64,000 nt of DNA. Origin: JAJRTE01 sp964418585 (GTDB lineage: Bacteria; Myxococcota_A; UBA796; JAJRTE01). Shown piece after piece: positions 52,004-60,211 of the stretch (position 1 is the first letter of the stretch; each line of letters begins with the position of its first letter). The DNA lies in NCBI GenBank assembly GCA_964418585.1, contig CAYQMG010000005.1:71176-135175 (forward strand), given 5' to 3'. Position numbers and translations under genes: made by a program. Under the pieces are notes generated by a model. That model ran no database searches, was not told the origin of the DNA, and was given only the letters and a program-made list of their open reading frames with translations.

Positions 52004-52210
52004 AAGAACTTGATTCAAAAGCAGATTTTTGTTGTGGTTCGTGCAATCTGATGATAGCTTCAAAGTCCAAAAAACGGAACAGATACTTTTGAAAGATGTC
52101 TTGAACGCGGTTTCCTCGAGTCGTTGCAAGGTGGTCAGAAGGGAGGGGGCGAGGGGGCCGGGAAGCGAGCACGTGTCCGCTTCGATGGCACGATGAATGG
52201 GAGTCGTTCC

Positions 52211-53464
52211 ATGTCTGACAAGCGCGCCTGGGATTGGAACGTCGGTTTGCGTGAGGTTGCGGACTTGACGGGATTGGAGGGCCGGTATCAGCAGGTTCAC
52301 GAGTACACAGCCAGCCACGACGGGGAGCGTGTGGCGGTGCCGGTGCTGATCGAGGAGGGGAAGTACGGGCTGGTGGTGAACGGGGACTTGCAGGATGGGA
52401 CCTGGGAGAAGTTGTGGCTGGCGAGGTTCACGCCAGGGGATCGACTGACGGCGATCGTGATGAACGATGACGAGTGGACGTTGCTGGTGGAGGGGGAGTC
52501 CTGGGCGTCGACGTTTGAGTACCTGTGGGATCCGAGGTTTTCCGCCGGGGACGAGGCGATCAGTGCGTTGGCGAAGCGGGACTTCGAGTACCGGGTGGTC
52601 CAGGACGGTCGTGCGTGGGAACGAGGGTTCATCTCGATGAGGGATTTTGCGGTGTCGCCGGACGGTGGTCGTGCGGCGGTGACGGTGCAGACGGTGGAGA
52701 CCAAGGAGGCGGACATCTTTGCCTTTGCGGGGGGGACGTGGAGCGTGGCCGTGGACGGGGAGGTGTGGCCGCGGAACTACCTGAACACCTGGACGCCGGT
52801 GTTCAGTCTGGACGGGTCTCGAGTGGCGGCGCAGGTGCGGCGGGACATTTTGGACTACACGATTTCGGTGGACGGGCAGGACTGGGAGGCAGGGTTCGGG
52901 TGTGTGTGGGAGCCGGTCTTCCGACCGGGTGGCGAGGTGGTGGCGCCGGTGCGGATTGCTGGCGAGTGGCGGATGTACCAGGATGGGAAGCCCCTGTGGG
53001 ATGCGTCCTTTGTGCAACTCTGGCAGCAAGCGGTGTCACCGGATGGAGCGCGCGTGGCCGCGGTGGCCGCCACGTCGTTCGGTCGATGGACCGTGGTGGT
53101 GGACGGGCGTCCCTGGGATGCGCACTGGTCCCATCTGGTGCAGCGGCCGGTCTTCTCAGCGGATGGGTCTCATGTGGCCGCGGTGGTCCAGGGGAATGGT
53201 CGGTGGTCGGTGGCTGTGGACGGTCGGCAATGGGATGAGACGTTCGAGATGGTTTGGCCGCCCTGTTTTGCACCGGGAGGGAAGGTGATTGCCCGGGCGG
53301 AGCGAGCGGGCCGTCGTCTGCTGGTGGTTGACGGCCGGATCTGGGAGCGGACGTTCGATCTGTTGTTCGAGCCCGAGGTGAGTCCGGACGGTGCGTTGCT
53401 GCTGGTCAAGGGAATCGATCGCGGGCGGTACGTTCGAGAGGTGGTTCCCCTGGAACGGCTGTGA
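52211..53464 (+). CDS. tmcD: TmcD-like propeller subunit of an electron-transfer complex
   Basis: A 417-residue cytoplasmic-type repeat protein. It has nine copies of a VxVDGxxW unit (for example LLVEGESW, SVAVDGEVW, ISVDGQDW, VVVDGRPW, LVVDGRIW) alternating with FSPDGxxVAA-type strands. This predicts a tryptophan-rich beta-propeller. The repeat style and the adjoining cytochrome b and CCG genes match TmcD of sulfate reducers, where it is a subunit of the Tmc complex. The ATG at 52211 has GGGAG 9 nt upstream. No cofactor motif is present. Confidence 0.82.
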   Translation: MSDKRAWDWNVGLREVADLTGLEGRYQQVHEYTASHDGERVAVPVLIEEGKYGLVVNGDLQDGTWEKLWLARFTPGDRLTAIVMNDDEWTLLVEGESWASTFEYLWDPRFSAGDEAISALAKRDFEYRVVQDGRAWERGFISMRDFAVSPDGGRAAVTVQTVETKEADIFAFAGGTWSVAVDGEVWPRNYLNTWTPVFSLDGSRVAAQVRRDILDYTISVDGQDWEAGFGCVWEPVFRPGGEVVAPVRIAGEWRMYQDGKPLWDASFVQLWQQAVSPDGARVAAVAATSFGRWTVVVDGRPWDAHWSHLVQRPVFSADGSHVAAVVQGNGRWSVAVDGRQWDETFEMVWPPCFAPGGKVIARAERAGRRLLVVDGRIWERTFDLLFEPEVSPDGALLLVKGIDRGRYVREVVPLERL

Positions 53465-53563
53465 GATTCAGGGGAGGGCTCGAATCCCGTTGCCGGAAGC
53501 CGGCGGGCGCAGGCGCAACCGGAGTTCGCCGGGCGGAGTCGTCGCCCCTTTTGGAGGTGAAAG

Positions 53564-54211
53564 ATGTATGACTTCATCAGCGGGCCGTTGGTCTGGGTTG
53601 CCTTTCTCGTCTTCTTCGGCGGTTTGCTGTACAAATTCGTGACCACCTACGCCGCGGCGCGACGGGAAAAGGTGGTGCTCCCCACCTTCAGCCTCAAGCA
53701 TGGGCTCCGTTCCCTGGCACACTGGGTGATACCTTTCCGCAACCGCAATACCCGGTTGCGGCCGATCTTCACCCTGGTGTCGTTCGGCTTTCACACCTGC
53801 CTGCTCGTCACGCCGCTCTTCTTGATGGCGCACAACGTGCTTTGGCGTCGCGCGTTCGGGGTGAGCCTGCCCTCCATTCCCGACCCGCTTGCAGATGTGA
53901 TGACCGTCATTGTGATCCTGGGCGGCGCCTTCTTCTTCGCCCGCCGTATCGCGGTGCCCGTGGTGCGCTACGTGAGTGACTGGAAGGACTTTGTCCTCCT
54001 CCTCGTGGCGGTGGCCCCATTCGTGACCGGCTTCCTGTCGACCCACCAGGTGCTGCCCGGCGAAAAGTTGCTGATCCTGCACATCGTGACCGGCGTGGCC
54101 TGGTTGGTGATCATCCCGTTCACGCGGATTGTCCACATGCTCTGGTATCCGTTTACGCGCGCGTTCATGGGATCCGAGTTCGGCGCCGTGCGCCACGCGC
54201 GCGATTGGTAG
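53564..54211 (+). CDS. tmcC: NarI-type cytochrome b subunit (TmcC/HmcE-like)
   Basis: A 215-residue membrane protein with about five helices: 8-28, 70-90, 107-125, 140-158 and 172-190. Histidines in helices (SFGFHTCLL, LSTHQVL, LILHIVTG, RIVHMLW) could ligate two b haems, as in the NarI/HmcE/TmcC family. It has a nearly perfect Shine-Dalgarno GGAGGTGA before the ATG. It would pass electrons between the periplasmic cytochrome and the cytoplasmic CCG protein. Confidence 0.88.
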   Translation: MYDFISGPLVWVAFLVFFGGLLYKFVTTYAAARREKVVLPTFSLKHGLRSLAHWVIPFRNRNTRLRPIFTLVSFGFHTCLLVTPLFLMAHNVLWRRAFGVSLPSIPDPLADVMTVIVILGGAFFFARRIAVPVVRYVSDWKDFVLLLVAVAPFVTGFLSTHQVLPGEKLLILHIVTGVAWLVIIPFTRIVHMLWYPFTRAFMGSEFGAVRHARDW

Positions 54212-54258
54212 TGGGAGGCGTATCTCGAAGCGTCCTGGTTCAAGGAAGAGCTGCCATC

Positions 54259-55584
54259 ATGCAAGTACCAGAAGTACCAAAAGAAATACCAAGAATCGAG
54301 GACCCGGGCATCGACCAACGCCTCGAGGAAATCAGCCTCGAGGAAGTCGAGCGGGTGATCGTGGAGACACTGGACAAGGAAGCCGCTGCCCGGCTCAAGG
54401 TCTACCTCGAAACCTGCGTCCACTGCGGCCTCTGCTCCGAGGGGTGCCACTATTTCCTCTCCCACGACAAGGACCCCCGCTATGCTCCGGTGTCCAAGGT
54501 CAAGCAGACCCTCTGGGAGATGGCCCGCCGCAAGGGCAAGGTCGACAAGGAGTTCCTCCGAAACGCTGCACGCATCGCTTTCCTGGAATGCGGCGCCTGC
54601 CGCCGATGCAGCATGTATTGCCCCTTCGGGATCGACATCGCCTACATGACCATGCTGGTCCGGCGCATCTTCCACAAGCTGAAGATGGTTCCTCAAAACC
54701 TCCAGGACACGGTGAACAGCCACTCGGTCACCATGAATCAGATGTGGGTTCAGCAAGACGAGTGGATCGATACCCTCCAGTGGCAGGAGGAGGAGACCCG
54801 GGACGAGTATCCAGCGGCCCGTATTCCCCTGGAGAAGGAGGGCGCCGAGATCATGTACTCGGTGATTGGGCCGGAGCCGAAGATTCTGGCACAGCTTTTG
54901 GGCAACATTTCGCTCATCATGACCGCGGCCGGGTACGACTGGACCATGCCGGCCACGGATGGGTGGGACAACAGCAACATGGCGATGTACTCGGGCGATT
55001 TCGAGATCATGGCTCGAGTGGAGAAGCTGCACTGGGAGACGGCGCAGCGGTTGCGGGTGAAGCGGGTGGTGATGGGGGAGTGTGGCCACGCATTTCGGGG
55101 TGCGGTGTACGACGGGCCGCGCTGGTTGGGGTGGACGGAACCCCCGATTCCGATGGTGCACGCGATCGAATTTTACTACGAGTTGCTGAAGGAGGGACGG
55201 ATCAAGGTCCGGGAGAAATACAAGAAGCCGGTGACGATCCAGGATCCGTGCAACACGGTGCGAGGTCGGGGGTTGGGGGACAAGCTTCGCTACATCATGG
55301 ACATGTTGTGCGAGGATTTTCGGGATGTGAATCCGAACCAGGAACACAACTACTGTTGCGGTGCCGGGGGAGGGTTGATCAATTGCGGGCCGAACTGGAA
55401 GAAGGTCCGGATGTGGGGCAACCGGGTGAAGGCGGAGCAGCTCGAGGCCACGGGTGCGCAGATTGTGTGTACGCCGTGCCACAACTGTCACAGTGGGATC
55501 GAGGACATCATCGGGCACTACAAGCTCGGCATGCATGTAAAGTTCATCAGCGAGATACTCGTGGAAGTCATGGAGAAGCCGTGA
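54259..55584 (+). CDS. tmcB: HdrD-like [4Fe-4S]/CCG-domain protein (TmcB/HmcF-like)
   Basis: A 441-residue cytoplasmic iron-sulfur protein. Two ferredoxin cluster motifs (CVHCGLCSEGC and CGACRRCSMYC) lie near residues 55-130. Two cysteine-rich CCG motifs follow: one around QDPCNTVRGRG...NYCCGAGGG, and a second around MGECGH...CTPCHNCH that is only partly canonical. It resembles heterodisulfide reductase HdrD and TmcB/HmcF, so a thiol-disulfide or ferredoxin-type partner is expected. The ATG at 54259 is preferred to a GTG at 54205, which overlaps tmcC. Confidence 0.9.
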   Translation: MQVPEVPKEIPRIEDPGIDQRLEEISLEEVERVIVETLDKEAAARLKVYLETCVHCGLCSEGCHYFLSHDKDPRYAPVSKVKQTLWEMARRKGKVDKEFLRNAARIAFLECGACRRCSMYCPFGIDIAYMTMLVRRIFHKLKMVPQNLQDTVNSHSVTMNQMWVQQDEWIDTLQWQEEETRDEYPAARIPLEKEGAEIMYSVIGPEPKILAQLLGNISLIMTAAGYDWTMPATDGWDNSNMAMYSGDFEIMARVEKLHWETAQRLRVKRVVMGECGHAFRGAVYDGPRWLGWTEPPIPMVHAIEFYYELLKEGRIKVREKYKKPVTIQDPCNTVRGRGLGDKLRYIMDMLCEDFRDVNPNQEHNYCCGAGGGLINCGPNWKKVRMWGNRVKAEQLEATGAQIVCTPCHNCHSGIEDIIGHYKLGMHVKFISEILVEVMEKP

Positions 55585-55610
55585 CGTTCGCGCGGGGGAT
55601 GGAAAGCGGT

Positions 55611-57116
55611 ATGAAAGCCAAGGCGAGAGCACTGATTCTGGCTTCCGGGACGGCGCTGGTGCTGTGTGGCGGATGTACGCCGGCACCTTCCGGGAACATT
55701 CCTGTGGGATACATCGCCAAGGTGGAGGTCTACGGCGACCTGGACCGCTACCCGGTTCGCTTTGACCACGACCGGCACACCGATCGATTGGGGGCGGATG
55801 CGTGTGCCTCCTGCCACCACGAGCGGGACGACTCGGGTGGGGGGGTGACCTACGTATCCGGGCACGAGGCGGCCTGCGAGACCTGTCATGGACTGGAGGC
55901 CTCGAACGGGACTCGAGGATTGACGGAAGCGTATCACGACACGTGCTTGAAGTGTCACGAAGAGCGGAGCGAGGAGGGGAAACGCCCGACCGGTCCGCAG
56001 GCGTGCAGCGGGTGTCACGTGAAGCAGCCGCTGCCCGACTGGGTGGAGCCGGTCACGTTCGAGCACGCATGGCACATCCCGGTGATGGAGCGGGATGGGT
56101 CGTGTGCGGCCTGTCACCACGTGTGGGATGAGAAGCGTGGGGAGCGGGTTTACGTGAAGGGGGAGGAGAAAGCGTGTGATACGTGTCACGGAGAGCCACT
56201 GGCTCCGCATGTCAAGACGCGGCTACGGGAAGCGATTCATGGCGCCTGCCTGGGGTGCCACCGGAAGGAGCGTGCCCAGGGCGCGGCGCGTACCGGACCG
56301 GTCGTGTGCCAGGGGTGTCACGATCCGGCCAGGTATCCCGAACCATTTGCCCAGCCTTCGTTGCTGAAGCAGCCGCGATTCGAGAAGGCGGACATCATCC
56401 TCATCGGTCGGCCGAACGCGGTGATGCCGGGCGTGCCGTTCAACCACAAGGTGCACCAGGAAAAGACACCCGACTGCATCGTTTGTCACACGTCGCACGT
56501 ATTTGCCATGGCGGACTACACGGAGAATCTGCCCTACCTCGGGGAGCGTTGCAATCTGTGCCACACGGCGGCGGAGGCGGACATGTCCGAGGCGAGTCGT
56601 CATCGACTGAGCGTCGGATTGACCCCGGAGGCGGCCTATCACGACGAGAAGGCCCCGGCGAGTTGCATCGGGTGCCACACTGCACGCAACACCAAGGGAC
56701 CCAAGCAGTTCAAGTCCTGCAGTTCTTGCCACTCGGGCGAGAAAGGGCTGGAGGCCATGCGTAAGGGGCGGCCGGTTGTGCCGGAGACGGTGCAGTGGCC
56801 GGAGAACGGTCCACGGATATACCTGATTCAGGAGCTTGTCGACCGGTTCGAACCGGTGCAGTTCCCTCATGCGGACCATCAGCAGATGGCCATCGAATGC
56901 CAGGTCTGCCACCATCACACGACTCCGAAGACGGGGAAGACACCCCGGTGCAAGACCTGTCACAAGTCGGCGTTCGATCCGGAGCAGCCGGCAAAGCCCA
57001 GACTGGTGGGTTCCTACCACCAGATGTGCCTCGGTTGCCATCGCGACATGGGCATGGGGCCGGTGAAGTGCCTCAAGTGCCATCAGAAGCGGAGTGAGCG
57101 AGGGCGATTGCCATGA
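55611..57116 (+). CDS. hmcA: 16-haem c-type cytochrome lipoprotein (HmcA-like)
   Basis: A 501-residue cytochrome with exactly 16 CxxCH motifs, from CASCH near residue 64 to CLKCH near 492. This is the haem number of Desulfovibrio HmcA. Numerous distal histidines fit bis-His ligation. The N-terminus is a lipoprotein signal (LVLCGGC, lipidated cysteine at about residue 22), so it is tethered rather than freely periplasmic. A longer frame extending back to 54129 is an artefact lying out of phase over tmcB. A GTG at 55581 overlapping the tmcB stop is an alternative start. Its stop overlaps the next start by 4 bp. Confidence 0.95.
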   Translation: MKAKARALILASGTALVLCGGCTPAPSGNIPVGYIAKVEVYGDLDRYPVRFDHDRHTDRLGADACASCHHERDDSGGGVTYVSGHEAACETCHGLEASNGTRGLTEAYHDTCLKCHEERSEEGKRPTGPQACSGCHVKQPLPDWVEPVTFEHAWHIPVMERDGSCAACHHVWDEKRGERVYVKGEEKACDTCHGEPLAPHVKTRLREAIHGACLGCHRKERAQGAARTGPVVCQGCHDPARYPEPFAQPSLLKQPRFEKADIILIGRPNAVMPGVPFNHKVHQEKTPDCIVCHTSHVFAMADYTENLPYLGERCNLCHTAAEADMSEASRHRLSVGLTPEAAYHDEKAPASCIGCHTARNTKGPKQFKSCSSCHSGEKGLEAMRKGRPVVPETVQWPENGPRIYLIQELVDRFEPVQFPHADHQQMAIECQVCHHHTTPKTGKTPRCKTCHKSAFDPEQPAKPRLVGSYHQMCLGCHRDMGMGPVKCLKCHQKRSERGRLP

Positions 57117-58036
57117 TTTCGAGACGAAGGTTCCTCAAGCTGGCTGGAGCTGCAGCCGGCGCCACGGCACTGGAGTCGTCGGTGTCCATTGCGTCCACGG
57201 AGCGGCGTGAACCGGACCCGAATGCGTTGGGGTGTCTTTTCGATGCCACCCTGTGCGTGGGTTGTCGCCAGTGCGAGGCAGCGTGCAACCGGGTGAACGA
57301 ATTGCCTCCCCCAGACCGGCCTTTCGAGGATCCCGGGGTGTTTCGGGAGCACCGCGACACGAGCATTCGGGCGTACACGGTGGTCAATCGGTATGACTCG
57401 AGAGCGCCGGACCGGAAGCATGTGCATGTGAAGACCCAGTGCATGCATTGCGTGGACCCCTCGTGTGTGTCCGCGTGCCTGGTCGGGGCCATGCGCAAGC
57501 ACCCCAACGGGGCGGTCACCTGGGACACGGTGGCCTGCATCGGGTGCCGGTATTGTGTGGTCGCCTGCCCCTTCGGCGTTCCCCGGTACGAGTTCGACAA
57601 GGGAATCGAGCCTCGAGTCATGAAGTGCACGCTGTGCTACCCCCGCCTGGAGCAGGGATTGATGCCGGCCTGTGCCGAAGCATGTCCCATGGAGGCCATC
57701 AAGTTCGGACCTCGAGCCCGGTTGCTTGAAGTGGCCCATGCACGACTGGAGAAGCACCCGGAGCGATACGTGGACCACGTCTACGGCGAGCGGGAAGTGG
57801 GCGGGACCAGTTGGCTCTACATCGCGCCCCAGTCGTTCGCCTCCCTGGGGTTCCTCGACCTCCCGGAGGATGCACCGCCGCGAACCACGGAGGCTATCCA
57901 GCACGGAGTGTTCAAGCACTTCGCCGCCCCCATCTTGATCTATGCCGGACTGGGCGTCCTGATGGCCAAGTCCGCCAGGAGACGGCAGCAAGAGGACGCC
58001 GCAGGTGACGGGGAAGCACCGGCCGACGAGGGGTGA
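57113..58036 (+). CDS. hmcB: Tat-exported four-cluster ferredoxin subunit (HmcB/HybA-like)
   Basis: A 307-residue iron-sulfur protein. A twin-arginine signal (SRRRFLKLAGAAAGA) leads to the periplasm. Four cluster motifs follow: CVGCRQCEAAC, CMHCVDPSCVSAC, CIGCRYCVVACP and CTLCYPRLEQGLMPAC plus CAEACP. A C-terminal membrane helix (FAAPILIYAGLGVLMA) anchors it, as in HybA. It passes electrons between the 16-haem cytochrome and the NrfD-like subunit. Coupled to hmcA by ATGA. Confidence 0.93.
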   Translation: MISRRRFLKLAGAAAGATALESSVSIASTERREPDPNALGCLFDATLCVGCRQCEAACNRVNELPPPDRPFEDPGVFREHRDTSIRAYTVVNRYDSRAPDRKHVHVKTQCMHCVDPSCVSACLVGAMRKHPNGAVTWDTVACIGCRYCVVACPFGVPRYEFDKGIEPRVMKCTLCYPRLEQGLMPACAEACPMEAIKFGPRARLLEVAHARLEKHPERYVDHVYGEREVGGTSWLYIAPQSFASLGFLDLPEDAPPRTTEAIQHGVFKHFAAPILIYAGLGVLMAKSARRRQQEDAAGDGEAPADEG

Positions 58037-58067
58037 GCGTGTCCAGAGTGACAACGAGGTGATCGAA

Positions 58068-59282
58068 ATGAGCACACATGCCGTCCCAAAACCGGTCAAG
58101 ATCGATTTGCGTAGCCCGGGGATCGTCGTGCTGATGGTTCTGTCTGTGGTCGCAGCGGTCCTGGTCCTGTGGCGACTCGCGTTCGGATTGGGCACCATCA
58201 CCAATCTGGACGACAGCTACCCCTGGGGGGTCTGGATCGCCATCGACGTGGCGTCCGGGGTGGCATTGTCAGCGGGAGGCTTCACCACCGCATTCATCGC
58301 GCACATCCTGCACCGGCACCGGTACGAGGAGATCGTGCGGCCGGCCCTGCTGACCGCGGTGCTGGGGTACACCTTCGTGGCCATCGGGGTGTTCACCGAC
58401 CTGGGACAATACTACGACATCTGGCACCTCATGCTTCCCAGGTACTGGCAACCCAACTCGGTGCTGTTCGAGGTGGGTGTCTGCGTCATGATGTACCTGA
58501 CCGTATTGTGGATCGAGTTCATCCCGGTGATTGTGGAGCGTTTCAAGGGTCGCGTGAACCTGCCGGGCGAAGCCTATATCTTCAACGGCCTGGTGGAAAG
58601 GCTCCTGGACCTGGCAGACCGAACACTCAGCAAGGTGATGTTTGTTTTCGTCATCCTTGGAGTCGTGCTCTCCTGCGCCCACCAGTCGAGTCTGGGCACG
58701 TTGATGGTGATCGCCCCGACCAAGGTGCATCCACTCTGGTGGTCTCCGTTCTTGCCGCTGATGTTTCTGCTCAGCGCTTTTGCCGTGGGATATCCCATGG
58801 TCACCTTCGAATCCATCTGGGCACACCGGAGCATGGGACTCAAGACCAACGTGGACCTGCTCGCAGACCTGACCAAGTTTGTGCCTCCAACCATCGGACT
58901 CTACTTGCTGGTCAAGGTGTGGGACATGATCCACCGGGGCACCTACGTCTATCTGGACGACTTCACCGTGCAATCCAACCTCTTCCTGGTGGAATTGATC
59001 GTGGGCACCATCATTCCCCTGATCATGTTCTCCAACGCCCGGATCCGGCGCTCCGAGTCCATGTTGTTCCTGGCCGCCACCCTCTACGTGGTGTTCGGGG
59101 TGATGTTGAATCGGATCAACGTGTTCATCACCAGCTATTCCCCGCCCCACACCAATTATCCCTATATCCCCCGTGTGCCGGAGGTGCTCGTGACGGTGGG
59201 ATACATCTCCATGCTGATCCTCCTCTATCGTCTCTTTGTCGCCATCTTCCCGGTCCTGGTGGTACACGAACAGGAGAGGTGA
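58068..59282 (+). CDS. hmcC: NrfD/HybB-like quinone-reactive membrane subunit (HmcC-like)
   Basis: A 404-residue integral membrane protein with about ten helices. The N-terminal helix set and the DDSYPWGVWIAIDVASGVAL stretch are conserved in NrfD/HybB/HmcC proteins, which exchange electrons with the quinone pool without haem. The ATG at 58068 has GAGGTGA upstream; a longer frame from 58005 overlaps hmcB. It is the last gene of the complex. Confidence 0.93.
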   Translation: MSTHAVPKPVKIDLRSPGIVVLMVLSVVAAVLVLWRLAFGLGTITNLDDSYPWGVWIAIDVASGVALSAGGFTTAFIAHILHRHRYEEIVRPALLTAVLGYTFVAIGVFTDLGQYYDIWHLMLPRYWQPNSVLFEVGVCVMMYLTVLWIEFIPVIVERFKGRVNLPGEAYIFNGLVERLLDLADRTLSKVMFVFVILGVVLSCAHQSSLGTLMVIAPTKVHPLWWSPFLPLMFLLSAFAVGYPMVTFESIWAHRSMGLKTNVDLLADLTKFVPPTIGLYLLVKVWDMIHRGTYVYLDDFTVQSNLFLVELIVGTIIPLIMFSNARIRRSESMLFLAATLYVVFGVMLNRINVFITSYSPPHTNYPYIPRVPEVLVTVGYISMLILLYRLFVAIFPVLVVHEQER

Positions 59283-59364
59283 TCCCGGGTTGGGACGGTG
59301 GGGCTGCTGCGACTCGACACGGGCCCGGTGGGGCGGTCCGTTGGAAGACGGAACGGATAGACGG

Positions 59365-59757
59365 TCAGCCGGGTCTGGATTCTGGATCGGATGACTTGGC
59401 CACGATCGAGGGCTCGCGGGCGCGGTAGGAGGTATGGAGTCGGGCACTGCCCGGCTCGAGTTTTCCCTGGAGAAACTGGTCCAGCAGGTCCTGCACGTTG
59501 CCTGAAACCCAGGAGTAGACCCGGATCCCGCGAGCCGTGAGCATGTTTTCGTAGGACTCCTGGAGTCCACCACATATCAGCACGTCGACGTTCTGGTCCC
59601 GGAGCAGTCTCACCCGGTCCAGTCCTTCCCGGCTCTTGAGAACGAAGTCTTCCTGGGATAGGATACGCTTGCGATGAACCGTGAAGATGGTGACGGTGGA
59701 CGTGTGTTCGAAACACGGCGCCACCGATTCCTGAAAGCGGGGGATTGCGATTCTCAC
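59365..59757 (-). CDS. NifX/NafY-family (dinitrogenase cofactor-like) protein
   Basis: A 130-residue protein of the dinitrogenase iron-molybdenum cofactor-binding fold. RIAIPRFQESVAPCFEHTST is the typical N-terminus, followed by ILSQEDF and VDVLICGGLQESYENML, the conserved second half. Stand-alone members bind or shuttle metal-sulfur clusters, for example in orange-protein complexes. The GTG at 59757 is chosen because translation there begins exactly at the domain; GTGs at 59769 and 59787 are alternatives. An excellent sigma-54 promoter lies directly upstream. Confidence 0.82.
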   Translation of the reverse strand: MRIAIPRFQESVAPCFEHTSTVTIFTVHRKRILSQEDFVLKSREGLDRVRLLRDQNVDVLICGGLQESYENMLTARGIRVYSWVSGNVQDLLDQFLQGKLEPGSARLHTSYRAREPSIVAKSSDPESRPG

Positions 59758-60211
59758 CTTGGCTGTCACTCCCTTCGGTTTCGACACCAGGCCCGTCAGA
59801 CCGGAAAGGGATGTTGCAAGTCGCGGGCCATTTGGTCGGAAGACCGGAAGGATGTCGGTTCATGCCGGCCCCGTGCCGGCGCGGGCGTGGAGAGACCGGC
59901 GTCTGGGGAACCAGGGAGGGGCGGACGGCTGCGGTCCTGGGGAGAGTGGCGCGGAGTGGTCTGGCATGGGGTGGGGCGTGCGCCGAACGAGGACGAACGA
60001 GTGGGGCGCCGGTGGAACAGGGTTCCAGAAACAACGTTGCAATGGTGGAACACCTGACGCGAGGCCGGATGCGATTCCCGGGAGGGTCGATCGGAGCATG
60101 GGGTGACAGGCGGAGTGGACACCGGGGGCGGGTTTCCGGCTGTCGGTTCGGATGGGAGGAACGTATCCGGGCGGCGGGCCCTGGATGCCACAGGTAAAGG
60201 AGGCGGATTGT
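59758..60211. other. Divergent intergenic region
   Basis: About 454 bp between the NifX-like and NtrC-type genes. It contains the sigma-54 promoter for the former and a palindrome CAACGTTG (60032-60039) carrying the GTTGCAA half-site seen near 51930. A GC-rich frame crossing it shows no family likeness. Confidence 0.5.
59815..59830 (-). promoter_or_regulatory. Sigma-54 promoter of the NifX-like gene
   Basis: Minus strand TGGCCCG-CGAC-TTGCA matches TGGCACG-N4-TTGCA at 11 of 12 positions with exact GG-N10-GC spacing. The predicted start is near 59804. Confidence 0.75.

Larger units (their letters stand above)
51634..52210. other. AT-richer regulatory region of the Hmc/Tmc operon
   Basis: A 577-bp gene-free stretch between the kinase and tmcD genes. 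Base composition drops visibly between 51680 and 52110 relative to the neighbours. It holds several inverted repeats and a sigma-54-like promoter (listed separately). A 115-residue minus-strand frame (51627-51974) shows no family likeness and is not called. Confidence 0.6.

Noticed and set aside
54129..57116. 995-residue plus-strand frame covering tmcB and hmcA
   Set aside because: Only the part from 55611 is a cytochrome with a signal peptide. The upstream third lies out of phase over the well-supported CCG protein and has no family likeness.
60046..60061. Second sigma-54-like site TGGAACA-CCTG-ACGCG facing the NtrC gene
   Set aside because: GG-N10-GC spacing holds, but the match elsewhere is poor (about 7 of 12) and activator genes are usually not expressed this way.
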